Assembly (NCBI GenBank): GCA_009760855.2
Contig: WPIO01000042.1
Span: 2,295,001 to 2,359,000 of the forward strand
Direction: 5' to 3'
DNA: 64,000 nt
DNA from: Cristatella mucedo
Lineage: Eukaryota > Bryozoa > Phylactolaemata > Cristatellidae
A program made the position numbers and the translations under genes. This document shows positions 52,670-64,000 of this stretch, piece after piece. The notes beneath the pieces were generated by a model. The model had not been told where the DNA came from and made no database searches. It was given only the letters and a program-made list of their open reading frames with translations. Positions within the stretch are counted from its first letter, which is position 1. Each line of letters starts with the position of its first letter.

Positions 52670-53885
52670 CCGCGCATCGCTTCGCCTAGTTCGATGGGCA
52701 TTGAACAATAAATATACAACATAACAGGTAGAAATTGGAGCCCACTAGTTATCTCGCACGATCGTGATTCTGTCGCCTGCAGATGCACTACTCGCAGTCC
52801 TGCACTCACTTTTAGGTCCGTTTATTCTTTGGCTCCAGCCTAGCAATCACATCCACTCAGGGCCGGCGCTTCCACTAGGCGAGCTAGGCAATCGCCTGGA
52901 CCGCTGGGCTAAGGGGCGAGCTGGTGCGAACTCTTTCCAGCGAAGGTGGGTGCTAGGGGTTTTGTGGGCAGATCGACAACCTCATTCCTTGAGCGAATTG
53001 GTCTTGGGGGAAATGGCCGCAACAGGCAGTGAAAGAACTGGGCACTGGTGCAGCTTAAGTCGGCAGCGCCCGTATTTGGTCACAGTACTCGAACCTCTGG
53101 TACGGGATACCTAGCAACCAAGGAGTGGCTGGAGGGATGTGTAGTTGTCTTTCAGAGCCCTATGCAGTCATGTATCTAGGGTGCTCAAGCCAACCCTCTG
53201 TAGATTTTCTATCACTAACGGCTGCTAGAGAATCCAACCCGGTGCTAGATAGTATATTCATAGCTTCAAAGGCGAGTCAAGTATCATAGGTTTCTGGGTA
53301 CTTTCGTCCTCAAAGGCGAAAGGGAAACCTAGACTCAAAGGCCTCAAGTTGACGGGGTCCTCAAACCTATTAGCCTGCCAGGCTCAAGTCAGGCTAGCTT
53401 CGAAGGTGAAATGAGAGTCAAAGGTCTATAACTGAAGATTATGAAACTCAGGCAACGTGCCCTAAGTAGGGTCCCTCTCAGTCCACGGTCGGTGCACGAA
53501 CCATGAGTCTCGGCCGCTTGCTTTTGCTGATGGCGGCTGCTCGTTCTCGTTCTGCATCCGCACAGTCTAATTATCTCCGCAACAGACCGGCAGGCAGTGG
53601 TCGTCCAGCGTAGCCGGTTCGATCAGGCTGCTGGCCCGGCCGAGGTGAGGAGTGCTGCAGCTAATCGGGCCTGAACTCGGTCTGCGTCTCGTGCTCGGTC
53701 TGCAGCTGATGACTGGACAAAACCAGCAGAGTAGCCTCTCGCTTCTGGCGGGAGGTCGCCAATAATAATAATAATAATAATTGTTGGGAGGCAGTCACTA
53801 TACACCCAATGCTACAGTACAGGAGCCTTATAAAAACTACAAATGTTATTACTTTTTACGGAGCTACGGATAATAAGAAACCGGC
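52670..53885. other. Mostly unassigned, one LINE fragment
   Basis: A short LINE piece (cactcacttttaggtccgtt, then ctttggctccagcc) lies at 52800-52853. A (TAA)n run lies at 53762-53780. At 53270-53440 the motif cctcaaaggcgaaagggaaa and variants (tcaaaggc, tcaaaggtc) repeat irregularly. Confidence 0.45.
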
Positions 53886-53887
53886 AG

Positions 53888-54685
53888 GGGCTCAAAACCG
53901 CATGAGAGGCCTGAAAAGGACCAAGAGCAGCAAAAGAACAGGGCTCAAATTACCCAAGATACCTAAAGATGCAAAAACCATCTACTAATGTGCCAGACGA
54001 GTCACAGACGAAAAATATTGAAGTTGAAAAACTTCTGAATGAGCAGGACAAAGTAACGACAGTCCCACTTCCAAGTAAAGACAAAAAACCAGACAGAGAT
54101 TAGTGATAATCAAGACTATGCAGTTTAAGTCTTGCCACTCATGCAAGTTGAACTCGAGTTGGATTACTGTGACCCTGACGCATGGCCCTCTGATAACATT
54201 GGAAACACTACTGCACTTCTAATGCAAAAGGGATCGCAGCAGGTTAATCCCCGTGATTTTGAACTTTTTGAATTTTGACTTTGAAGGAGTCTCTTACTCA
54301 TGGAGACAGCAAAGATTTAGATGGAGAGGAAGCTGTAAGCAATTGTCAGAAGGCGATGCCCCGGACTATGAATCTCCATGAAGTCTTGCAGTTTCTCTCG
54401 CAGCATAAATTGATAGAAAGTGTTCCCTAATCTTTCAGTGGCGCACAGAATTCTATTGAACGTTGCCCGTTTCAGTGGCCAGTGGAGAAAGAATTTTCTT
54501 TCGAAATTAAAACCAACAAAAAGTCATCTCAGTTCAACAATGTGCCAAGAAAGAGTGGTTGGCTTGGCAAAAATCTCGATCGAATCAGCTTTAGCTTCTT
54601 CTCGATACGATATTAAACTAATGACCCGCGAGTTTGCCAAGAAAAAGCAAGGAAAGGAAAGCTTAATTGCCTCAATTGTTTAACA
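53888..54685 (+). pseudogene. hAT transposase (ZMYM/TTF-type), middle deleted
   Basis: The N-terminal part encodes GAQNRMRGLKRTKSSK, TNVPDESQTKNIEVEKLLNE and DYCDPDAWPSDNIG, the usual order in this hAT group (SGAQNRK, acidic linker, DPxLWP). The catalytic core is missing. The C-terminal dimerisation block follows: DLDGEEA, TMNLHEVLQFLSQHKLIESV, FPNLSVAHRILLN, LSKLKPTKSHLSSTMCQERV, then ISIES. Stops and a frameshift near 54430 show it is dead. Confidence 0.85.
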
Positions 54686-54984
54686 TTTTATTTATTACTG
54701 CATCCGCACGTGTTGTTTATTAATGTTTGTGAGTCTTTGTGATAATAAGTTGTTTTACACCTTGCAAATTGGGTTTTATTTCATGACGGTCGACTGGGAA
54801 CGGACGGCATGAGTGGTAGGAGAAAGATATCCGATATCATATCATAGATATCCTAGCCATAGATATCATACCCAAATGAGCCATATATAAGCAAGAAATC
54901 ATATCCAAAGGCGAATAATAACCCTCTGATGTAAATTAAGAATAACAGATAACCTTATCACTGGAGATGCAATGAGGGTTAGAA

Positions 54985-55158
54985 CCAGGAACCGTGATGA
55001 CATACCAGGTAAGGCGGTTGCTTATCACGACCTCGGTCCCGAGGTCGTGGGTTCGAATCCTGAGGTGAGCGATTCTTTATCGCCGCTGCAAGCCGCGGTG
55101 GTGATAGCCGTAAAGGCTCTTCTGTCGCCATGCAAAAGGTTAAGTCAGCTAGTATTTA
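54985..55158 (+). mobile_element. SINE-A copy, full-length
   Basis: The head GGTAAGGCGGTTGCTTATCACG is followed by CGAGGTCGTGGGTTCGAATC (B box), GGTGATAGCCGTAAAGGCTC and a tail ending GTTAAGTCAGCT. The CCTCGG and CCGAGG around 55032-55046 form a local palindrome. Confidence 0.9.
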
Positions 55159-55408
55159 TTTTTATTTTTATTATAGGAGGAACATGAGTGCCATGTATCG
55201 AGAGATAGCTTGCTTATAATACTAACTTTAGGGGTTAGTATTTAGAGAGTCCCTCTATCTTTCGAGTAGTGTATCACAATTTACTTGTGTAAAGTGGATT
55301 CTATGTCCACCTGAACATACTCTTAGCTCTTACAAGGCATTCATAATTTATTCTAAGGGAAGGAGAATCGATAAGTAGGAGAGGACTGTCAGGAGGAATT
55401 CTTTTCAA

Positions 55409-55915
55409 GTGAGATTCGTAAGTTGGTCATATCGGAGGCGAGGAAATGACCCTCGTAATCATAAAAAAGTTAGTGCAACAAGCTCTACTTTCACAGTACA
55501 TATGAAAGGGGACTTTTATACCCAAAATCTAGCCAGCCCCCCCCCCCCCAGAAAGAGGGCTCCAGTAAGCATTCTTATGAAGATAATATTAGCATACTCT
55601 ACTATAAACAAAAAGGCAAAGCCTTACCGCCCCATGAGCTCAACGTTGAACCCAGAGACAAGCTCTGACTCTCCCTCAGCAAAGTTAAAGGGAGCTCGGT
55701 CAGTTTCTGCAAAGGAAAAAGGAAATCACATTACAGCTAAAGGTATTACTTTCCTTGTTCCTATTACCTTTAGCTATAATGTGAGCAAGAGCAAGGTCTC
55801 TCTTAAGGAACAAGGAAAAGTCAAGAGAGACATTGCCTCGTGCACCAAAGTGACTTGCACCGGCCCTGCCAGAGATCGCCGCGCTCTCATTCAAATCAAA
55901 CCCGGTAAAGGGTAA
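55409..55915 (+). other. Unrecognised 168-codon frame with nested hairpins
   Basis: The frame contains YRRRGNDPRNHKKVSATSST and [20 protein letters not shown] and has no family I know. It covers a poly-C tract (55537-55548). It also holds two inverted repeats: 55726-55745 with 55765-55784 (one mismatch), and cctttgtt-type arms at 55749-55762 with 55807-55821. It may be chance or a decayed element. Confidence 0.3.
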
Positions 55916-55919
55916 AGGT

Positions 55920-57080
55920 AGCTCATCTTCTGTCCTGCCGCGTCGCGTAGAGTCGCCACTGCCTTTTGCTGGTAACTGTGGACAGTTTGTTTGATAGGCA
56001 TTGCTTTTGCATAAGGCTTTTTGCACCGTCATCGTCTTTTGTGTTTGTCTCGCCTCGTTTTTGTCACCTTCAGCATTCTGTTGCTGGATTTAGAGGTAAA
56101 AAAAAAAGAATCGTCATTACCATACCGAATAGCAATGTACGCAATGTCGAATAAGTTATTGCCCCGCCGGCATCTCGTGAAGCAGCGAAATTCCGAAAGT
56201 AAAATGCAGATGCCCGACGTACACGCGCCGGTTAAGCTAGCACGTACAGGGTCCGCGTAATGAGCCTGCGGCCCATTCCATCTCTAGCATCGATTTACTT
56301 TCAGCAGGCACGTGATTAGGAAGCGGCAGTGAGCTTGCAAACGGGCGACGTTAACGGACGAACGGCGGCTGCAGGACTGGCCGCGAGCCGCGGCGACTGC
56401 GCCGAGCGACAGAACGGAATCGCTACGATCGGTCGGCCGCAAGCCGCCGCGCTAATCGAAAATTAAGGCCGACATTAGCGCCGACATCGCGAACGGTACG
56501 GTAACTATGGCGTGGTTAGGATGGGGACTGCCGGTCGCGCTGAGCTGCCACGTCGGCGCCACGTTTGCTGCTCGGGTAGCACGCCGGCGCATCTCAATCG
56601 GCCGACGTGCAACGCAGCTGCTTTCAAGAGCATTTTGATGACGTCCCGCTTTTAGCGAAGCTTAGAAATCCCCGCCGCGACGACTTGGCTTGAAAAAAAT
56701 GAAAACGCTTAAACGCAAAACGCGCAGCGACAGTGCAAGATGAAGGCAAGATTCCTAGCGCCAATGCCCGGTTTAGCGCTCGTGCACCCGCCGTTTTTCT
56801 CTTTTTTTCCGGCCAGCCTTGGCGACATTGACGCCTGATCGAACCGGCAGCAGCCGAGCGACGGACTGCGTCGGTCGTTTGTCGTGCGCCGCCACGCTCT
56901 CTTCGCCAGGGCAACCCGGCGGAGGATAAGATCTCTCAGCATAGGCCTTGCGAAGGGGTCTCCTCGATTGCCAATCGTCCTCTCCGACGGTGGGCAGGTT
57001 CAGGCTACTCTCGTTGAACCTGCCTCTAGCCTCTTTGTTTGTTTGTTTGTTTGTGAATATCTCCGTCCCTGGCTTAACAA
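55920..57080. other. Unassigned, partly CpG-rich
   Basis: The 56.3-56.9 kb part is GC-rich with overlapping frames on both strands, none with a domain signature. (TTTG)n lies at about 57030-57052. Confidence 0.4.
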
Positions 57081-57084
57081 CGAC

Positions 57085-57300
57085 TAAGCGGGTGTTATGC
57101 AGGAGAGTTTATTAAAGTGTGCTCAAAGCCTGAGCGACTTTCGGTACGTATTCCGTCGCCGACAGACTTCGTCTCACGGGAAAATGAGAAAGTGAGAAGC
57201 ATAGCTGAGTCAGGAGGACGTCGAGAAAGTGACGTAGCATGAAAGTAGCATCTCACGGCCGCTATAAAAGGCCTGCCAAGGACGGCAACAAGAGAGCAGA
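57085..57300 (-). mobile_element. Second LINE subfamily 3' end
   Basis: The sequence gcgggtgttatgcaggagag, then ctgagcgactttcggtacgt and gacagacttcgtct, parallels 17050 and 25295. Confidence 0.6.
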
Positions 57301-58460
57301 CTAGGAAGTGTAGAGACAAAGTTTTTGTCTCCATGGGTCTTTATTTTACCCGCAGTTTGCGATTTTGAGGAGCGATCTACAGAATCCTCATTCTTTCTCA
57401 AGTTCTTGTTATCAGCATGTTGATATCACTCATTTTTCTCCGACTTTTGTGGGCGCCACGTAAATGCGTAAATCGTCGAGACTATATCATTTACAACATA
57501 CTCTTATTATATTTATTTATTTACTATATATATTTACTATGTATAGATATTTATATCATTATGTATTTCAAATGTATATCCTTTCCGCCCGCGCTTGCCC
57601 GAGGCAGAGTGGGCGTGGCAAGCGCTTTCGGAAATGACCTGCAGCACGTCGCGATCATCTCCAATGTACGTCAACCCAAGACTTGGCTCTATTTCAGATT
57701 TTTCTAAATATATCATTTCTATTCAGAAATCGTCTAATCTTAGCTCCAGATGACGTTGACACTCCTTTTTAACAACAAACCTAACATCCTGTGCTCCGAC
57801 TTTCGTACCTTGGCTTATTCATTCCTTATCTCTCGTGCAGGCACACGTTCATGCACTTATACGCAACAAAAGACAAACCCTCGAATAATATTTCCCCACG
57901 ACTTTACGCTGTTAACTACCCATTGAAAAAATCTACACGTCAGTCCGCAGGCGTTTCTCATTCCCTTGCCTATAAGTGTCTCCTTCGGTACTAAAACTCA
58001 CCTGCCTATCGCGAAACTTTAACCCCTTGACATCGACGTTGTTCACAAAACAGGGTAACTTGCTCACTCTTCTGATCTATCTTCCATCCGTCCTTATCAA
58101 CCGCTAGGGAGATACAACACGACGCTAGCTAGCAATTTTTGTTCAGCATGATTTGCTCCACTCATTTAGCGAAATGTATGCTCTCGTCTACATGCCCTGT
58201 GGTTTATTGCTGACATTTAAGCTAGCTAGGACTACTAAATACAATCTTGAAAAAGCGGAATAATACCAGGTCTGACAGTTTATCAACTGGGTACACGAGG
58301 AAATACTTATTCATCCTAACTAAGGCCAAGCCTAGTTTCTATAGTAACATGGTGGAATCACGGATCTTCAACAACACCGTAGCTGACACATCGCCTCGTT
58401 TCTTTCTGAGAGTCAGTGGCTACCCTATCAAGCATCGAATCCGATTTCGAAATGCTCAGT
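57300..58460. other. Unassigned AT-rich sequence
   Basis: An AT-rich patch lies at 57480-57570. No gene or repeat family member was recognised. Confidence 0.4.
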
Positions 58461-58464
58461 CTGG

Positions 58465-58710
58465 CCTACAGTAATAATAAAAATAATACATTTTATATAG
58501 CGCCCTCACAGAACTTAATCTCTTTCTAGGCACTTCGCATTTGCTGCAAAAGAAGCATGATTGAATGGTATGTGGTAGCATGCTCAATAACAAGAATAAC
58601 ACGGTTAGGGGTGACATGCACAGAGTCATCGTGCAAGTATGCTTAGTGGCAGCGTGCACAGTGTCAGTACGCATAAGCACATGAAAGACGAATATTAAGT
58701 CCTCTGATGG
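58465..58710 (-). mobile_element. LINE 3' tail and UTR
   Basis: An ATA tract, then tatagcgccctcacagaact, tctctttctaggcacttcgc and the UTR block ggttaggggtgacatgcaca. Confidence 0.85.
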
Positions 58711-58739
58711 TGCCATACAAATTAGTCAAACATATCACT

Positions 58740-59376
58740 ATATTAATTATCTTCATTTATTCAGGTAGGGCCACGAAACAGTAGCAGGCCTCAAACTACT
58801 CGAATAATAGGCCCCAATTGTCTGCGAATCAACATTGAATATAACGGCTTATCTCGGCTTTTTGTGAACAACGAATACCTGAAGATAGAACGTACTGCTT
58901 TTTCAACAAGCTGGGGCGCCACGTCACACCTCATGCAAATCTCTGACACGGGTTCAAGCATTGTTTAAGGTGAAATAAACTGTTAGAAATGGGCTTTGGC
59001 CACCACCCCCACCCCGACTTTTGGTCGTCCAATAACTCCTCCCCCTACGACGTTTATGTCGCAAGCGATTTTTACCTCAGGGGTAGCCTGATGCCAGAAG
59101 TCTCTACCAATAACCGCATACCCGGATGAACTCGACCAAAATATAGCAAATATCCGCGGCATCCTTCACTCTGATCGCAAGCACCAGCCTTGACCTGACC
59201 GACCTCGCTCCGCCCCGGAGTTCTCTCGCAGCACTCGCCCCTAAGCACCTTGTCATCTTCCAGTCCCTCTCATTAAATTAAAGGCTCCTCTTGATCGAGC
59301 CTTCAGCTCGTATGTTTTGGCTTTGTGTATTCGTTGATGGCTAACACACGGTCAGGTTATGACTTTATTCCGTCAA

Positions 59377-59378
<2 letters not shown>
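58740..59378. other. Unassigned
   Basis: Nothing recognised on either strand. Confidence 0.4.

Positions 59379-59380
<2 letters not shown>

Positions 59381-59446
<66 letters not shown>
59381..59446. repeat. (GA)n microsatellite
   Basis: About 65 bp of pure GA. Confidence 0.98.
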
Positions 59447-59449
<3 letters not shown>

Positions 59450-59452
<3 letters not shown>

Positions 59453-61160
59453 GGTCCGATCAGGCTTAACGGCAGGCCGAGAAGGATGCGTCCGCTTTGC
59501 TAAAGCGGCCGGTGGGAAGTGTCCTTTGTCTGCCACAACAAGATGGATGTGGGCTCAGCATCACCAACCTTGAGAGGGATTGGCCTCGCAGCTGGCAAGC
59601 GATTGGCTAGCCTGCGGTCGATACCCGTGCACCCAAAGTCTGGAACTCTCCTTGGGTGCGGTCGCTACCTGCAAGGCCTTGCATCTTTAAGTCTTCAAGT
59701 CTCTGCTAAAGGTAAATCTGCCCTGGTCAGTTTTCCCCTGCCCAAGTGAGCTTATCTTTTTTTTGCTGTGTGCTTTGTGTGCGTACCTGTGCATGATATT
59801 CAGTGCGTATTACTTGTCATAGATCTTTCTAGCTGGTGGCCGTGAGTGTCGTCGTGTTTTATTTATCATGCTGGTGTGAGCACACTACTTGCTGGCTTTT
59901 GCCTGATGCTTTCTGGCTTGGCCTGATACCGATCACCTCACTAGCCTACTGTGCACTTCATCTTTATTATTCAGCTCTACCTTAATGCCCACTTTCAAGA
60001 TTGCGACTGTTTACCGATTTACAATTTTCTTTTCGCAGCCTAAGTGAACTACATACTAGCTCTCAAGACCCACTGGCTGTTGTCCTTATTCTGAAAGCAA
60101 CCGCGAGACGACTTGGGTAGACTTCTCGAAGTCTTCTCCGCCATCACGAAGCGCTGGTATACGACCTGTAGCCATATAGTGAATCGCACATCGGTGCGAA
60201 CATGGATCTGAGTTAGTCATCTGACAACAATTGCAATCCACAATTCGTAGCACCGCCACCGACGCCATCGCTAGCACGATGGTGGATTATTAAAGCGGCC
60301 TGACGAGGATCAGTCGAGCAGCAGTCAAACAGAGTGTAACGATTAATCTACCAGTTTTCTCGTCATTGCAGCAAGTTTCAGTCACAGACTCATAGCGGCA
60401 TTAGCCGGCACGGTAAGAACGAGCACTTAGTTGATCACACCTTTAGTCGAGGCAAAGGCACCAGACATCTGCACATTATCTGCAGCCATTTCTATGCTTT
60501 CGTGTAAAAATCATCAACTCCGGCTTCCCAAGCCGTATTTCCGGTTTCTCGTTTTCCCAATACGAATCTTAACGACGGCCGGTACGTGTGCTACAGATGA
60601 TCACCTTTTCGCCCTTGTCGAATCTCCTTGATTGAGCCCAGATTGAGGTCGTGTAACAGGTGCTAGTCCTTGTAGATGCTCGACAGATACTCGCGAAGCA
60701 AAAGGCTTCGAAGCTCAGCCAACGAGTCGCAGACATTACACCGATACACGCAGCCATAAGGACGGTAGCAAGGCACGGCAGAAATCAAGAGCCACGTACA
60801 CGTAGCGTAATAAAGGGAAGCTACTTTCCTGAGTGTCCTGAATGCAGAGCGGTACATTACAAAGCCGCAGAAGGAGGACTATATGTGCACAGCACAAGCA
60901 CCGCAGCTGATTAACCGTCACTTTGAATCGCTTCGTACTTGGTCAAAACATTAGCATACGACACATCCGACTCCTAATAACTGTAATCCAGGAACCGCTA
61001 ATAATCTCTAGCGTTGTCCTAATCCGATCTATCTAGCATGCCGCCGTGTCAATAGCTACCATAATAATGTCAATATATGTACCCTTGGCTACATGAGTTG
61101 GCCCTGTACCATTTAAAGAGGCTGGCTTCTCTGATTACTTGGTGGTAAGATGTCAACGAC
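59450..61160. other. Unassigned
   Basis: Short frames on both strands (for example 60086-60277 minus and 60660-60914 plus) have no domain signature and no convincing splice context. Confidence 0.4.
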
Positions 61161-61164
61161 GTCT

Positions 61165-61495
61165 GTCACAACATCCCCTGACTTGACCACATTTAAAAAG
61201 AAATTAAAAACGCACCTATTTAGGACAGCATTTAGTGGGTCCCTGTGACTCGTCCTTTATGTGCTTATGAGTGCTGAAACTGTGCATGCTGCCACTAACC
61301 AAACTTGCATGCTGACCCTGTGTAGCACGTCACCCCTAACCGTGTTATTCTTGTTGTTTATTGAGCATGCTACTACTAGCCTTTCAATCATGCTTCCTTT
61401 GCAGCATATGTAAAACGCCTAGAAAGAGATTGAGTGCCCGGAGGACGCTTTATCAAGTGTGTTATTATTATTACTATTATTATTATAATAATAGA
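61165..61495 (+). mobile_element. CR1/L2-like LINE 3' end
   Basis: The protein end is TSPDLTTFKKKLKTHLFRTA. The UTR blocks gcatgctgccactaacc and gcatgctgaccctgtg, the hairpin acgcctagaaagagattgag and an ATT tract follow. Confidence 0.88.
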
Positions 61496-62600
61496 CCAGG
61501 AGAACTTGAACGATTCCCGCCCAGTCTTCCTTCCGACATTTCTCTCAGTCAATTGAGTGACTTCAGATCAGCTAAACTCTCCTGTAAAGCATCCGAGCGA
61601 GTTGCAGACAGTGAGACATTGATTGAGAGTCAATCACTCGACAAAGTTAGCACTGCAGCTCAGGTGTAGCCAACTTCATGAGAATGTCGGCTGAAGCAGT
61701 CCCGCGCCCCCCCCCTAATTGTTCTATTGGATCTGTCGGCGACCACCGACGCCATCGATCAGCAAGTCCTTCGTGAGTGCCTATCACTTCGCCTGTGCGT
61801 CGCTGGCATATTGTCGTGCAGTGATTAAGGTTCAATCTAGGCGAAAAATTTCGGCGGCAGCGCTGGCGGTGGCCGCGGCGGCGAGGGAAAGCGGTGCTGT
61901 CTCGTTGAGCTAAGTAGCGGCGGCTTCGCTTTGGCGGTGCAAGATAGGAAGACGGCGGCGGCGGACGATGCGCAGTCGAGTGGGTGGCGCCTGCGTGCAT
62001 CCCGCGTCCTTCCGCTTCCTTTGCTTCATTTGCTTCCTTTCTGGCATGTGCACACTGCCTAAAGAGATGTACGGTAAGCTCTCTCAGGAAGCTTGGCAAA
62101 ATATCATTATAATAATTGCCATTATTGATCTCGTCGGTCCATCGGTCCATTGCGGTAATTGCCAATATATAACAGATAGATAAATAGATTGACATAATAG
62201 ATTGCCAATAAATAGATTGGCAATCGGCGGCTGCTGTATCCTATAGACTTGGAGGTTTTTCGATGATTGCTCATTTTTTGAAGCTCTCTATCCGCGAATC
62301 TGTTGGAGCTGGACCTAGTTTATAGCATCCCTGCCTTGGGTGCCCGATGAAGCCGGGGTTTACTTTCGCAGCTGGCTTGCACGAAAGATTAAGCTGAAAG
62401 CGACGGCAATTTCCTTGATGCGGGGCTGCATTTCTATAAGCGGAAGTAAACCTATGTTTCACAATATCAAAGCCAACTACCCAGCCAGCTGCCATGACTT
62501 CGCTAACGGTTGTAATGGAAATCCCTGAATTCACAGAAGCCAATGAACCTTTACCATTTTTGCATAGGTGAAACTGGAAGCAATGCAGTTTAATGCTCAG
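61496..62600. other. Unassigned
   Basis: A 182-codon minus frame (61647-62195) and several plus frames lack any recognisable motif. At 62160-62225 the string gattgacaataaatag-like repeats two or three times. Confidence 0.4.
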
Positions 62601-62605
62601 GCCGC

Positions 62606-62758
62606 GAAAGTCCCGGAGTTAGGTGCTCAATCTTCGCGACCGAAGTCGTGGGTTCAAATCCTGCAGTTGGGCGATTCCTTATTGTCAACTGCAAGCGACG
62701 GCGATAGCCAATAAAGCTCTTCTGTCGCTATACAAACGAGGCTGCTTTATCAGCTGAG
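62606..62758 (+). mobile_element. SINE-A copy, full-length
   Basis: The B-box region is GAAGTCGTGGGTTCAAATCC. The body GCAGTTGGGCGATTCCTTAT and the tail CAAACGAGGCTGCTTTATCA follow. Confidence 0.9.
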
Positions 62759-62924
62759 ATTTTATATTTAACAGCACGTACGCGACAACACGCAGAGCCC
62801 CCAAGCAGGCTCACAGAGACGTGTATTCCGACGGGTGCCTACCGCGCTGCTGAACGCAGCCGTCCTCCCCTCGTCCGCCGGCATACGAACGGCCCCGCCT
62901 CTGCAGGCCGTGACTCACCCTCAT

Positions 62925-63180
62925 AAACCACTTCCTTATAAACCGGCATGGCCCATAAACCTGCGGCAGCGTCATAAACTCCGCCGGGTCATGCACTGGC
63001 CGCCGCGGAAATAACAAGACCGTAAAGAGGCCGTAATGCGAATAGCAAGGCATAAACGCCGCTGGAGCATAAACGCCGCTTGGCCATAAACTGGCCGCTG
63101 CAGGAACAACAAGGCCATAAACGCTACCGGCCCGTATGCTGATAGCAAGGCAATAAATCAGCCTCAAGCTCATTAGCATA
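62925..63180. repeat. CATAAAC-rich irregular repeat
   Basis: The motif ggCATAAACgccgc and shorter CATAAAC or ATAAACCGG forms recur about nine times in 200 bp. Three more occur at 63728-63800. Spacing is irregular, about 13-45 bp. Confidence 0.7.
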
Positions 63181-63429
63181 TGAGACCTCGATGCCTGTTG
63201 GCTCAATTCCCTGAGTCGTAGTATAAGTAGTCATAGTATAGTCATGGACGACAACGCTGCGCCATCTTGACGCGTGACGGAAGTGCACCATCTTGCCCCG
63301 TGACGGACGGACTTTCTCGCTTTAATTAGTACAGATATCCGTTAGATGAGCAAGAGCCGTTCGTAGCATGACTGGGACAAACGACAGTAGCCTCGTCCCC
63401 GTCACCCCTGAGTCGCTGAGACGTAAAAT

Positions 63430-63590
63430 ATAACTAATGAACGTAATTCAGCCGTATAGCGCTCTAAGAGAACTTAATCTCTATTCAGGCGCTTCACATA
63501 TGCCGCGGGCTCGAGCCCGCGACCTCGGCCATCAAATCCACCTTGACCTTGGTTGGGGCGAGCACCTTGACCGCGTAACGCATGCGCGAG
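63430..63590 (-). mobile_element. SINE-B copy, full-length
   Basis: The minus strand reads ggtcaaggtgctcgcc, ccgaggtcgcgggctcgagc and aagcgcctgaatagagatta, then agttctcttagagcgctata. Confidence 0.88.
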
Positions 63591-63599
63591 CGAGCTGTG

Positions 63600-64000
63600 C
63601 GGATCGCCGCCAAAGGCTGCAGTCGCCAACGCGCATAGCAAGAGCACTAGCTATTTGCATATACGACCAAACGACGCTTATCTGCGACGCCATAAAACCC
63701 TTTGCTTGCCAAACCGCCGCGACGCCATAAACCTTAAACCAGTAACCTGACTTCACGGCTTATCTGCGAAGCCATAAACCGCCATTCCATAAACCTTAAA
63801 TTCAACCTACGAATCTGCCAAACCGCTCCGTTGTCTCTCGCCTAAAAAATCCTTCCCACGTGGCGACTCGGGCAGCGAGCTTTCGTTACCACCTTTCGTA
63901 CTAAACCCGTCTTTTTGAAAGTTTATTAAAAAGTTTATTATTTACAATATTGTCATTATTATTATTAATTTATTTAAATCGTAAGTCTATTATTTTCTAT
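63600..64000. other. Unassigned window end
   Basis: CATAAAC motifs continue to about 63800. The last 80 bp are AT-rich. Confidence 0.4.

Noticed and set aside
61647-62195. 182-codon minus frame
   Set aside because: No motif, broken composition, and no exon signals.

Overview
This window is animal (metazoan) nuclear DNA, most likely from an aquatic invertebrate. The signs are a multi-exon gene with GT-AG introns, very dense microsatellites, many tRNA-derived SINEs, LINE 3' ends and decayed DNA transposons. There is no bacterial-type gene packing. I cannot name the species or phylum from the sequence.

The main host gene lies on the minus strand from about 46.7 kb down to 4.86 kb. By hand I found 17 well-supported coding exons plus one slightly weaker one (43590-43739), ending in a stop codon at 4856-4858, and three weaker candidates. 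Most exons are 70-250 bp. From 23274 down to the stop, every exon joins the next in a compatible reading phase. Together they encode about 970 residues of mostly charged, heptad-like coiled coil, with low-complexity Ser/Gly/Asp linkers. I do not recognise the family. The 5' end is not resolved: a CpG-rich stretch at 46.7-48.4 kb may hold the promoter and first exon(s). A phase break between 46249 and 43739 suggests at least one missed exon. The introns are filled with repeats.

Repeats by region. 0-4.8 kb: LINE 3' ends, a SINE and unassigned flank. 4.9-23 kb: exons separated by long (GA)n/(CT)n runs, LINE and SINE copies. 23-33 kb: exons, many SINEs and a nested LINE cluster. 33-36 kb: a 245-bp tandem duplication, a perfect 42-bp palindrome, an (AT)n run and an 834-bp (TGCG)n array. 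37.5-39.4 kb: a decayed hAT-like transposase. 41.9-43.1 kb: a duplicated unit containing (GA)n. 45.4-45.9 kb: (AT)n(GT)n abutting an R2/NeSL-like endonuclease-domain fragment. 48.8-50.0 kb: a decayed pogo/Tc5-like transposon. 50.1-51.6 kb: two identical tRNA-Glu(UUC) genes in opposite orientation, with a small MITE between them. 53.9-54.7 kb: a hAT (ZMYM/TTF-type) element with its middle deleted. 55-64 kb: mostly unassigned sequence with LINE and SINE copies and a CATAAAC-rich repeat.

Two SINE families recur. SINE-A has a tRNA-like head with the B box GGTTCGAATCC and a tail ending near GAGGCTGCTAAATCAGCT. SINE-B has a head containing GGGCTCGAGCCC. Its 3' part is nearly the same as the 3' tail of the CR1/L2-like LINE found here, and both can fold into the same hairpin. 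This suggests the LINE machinery mobilises SINE-B. All calls were made by eye; no database search was run.
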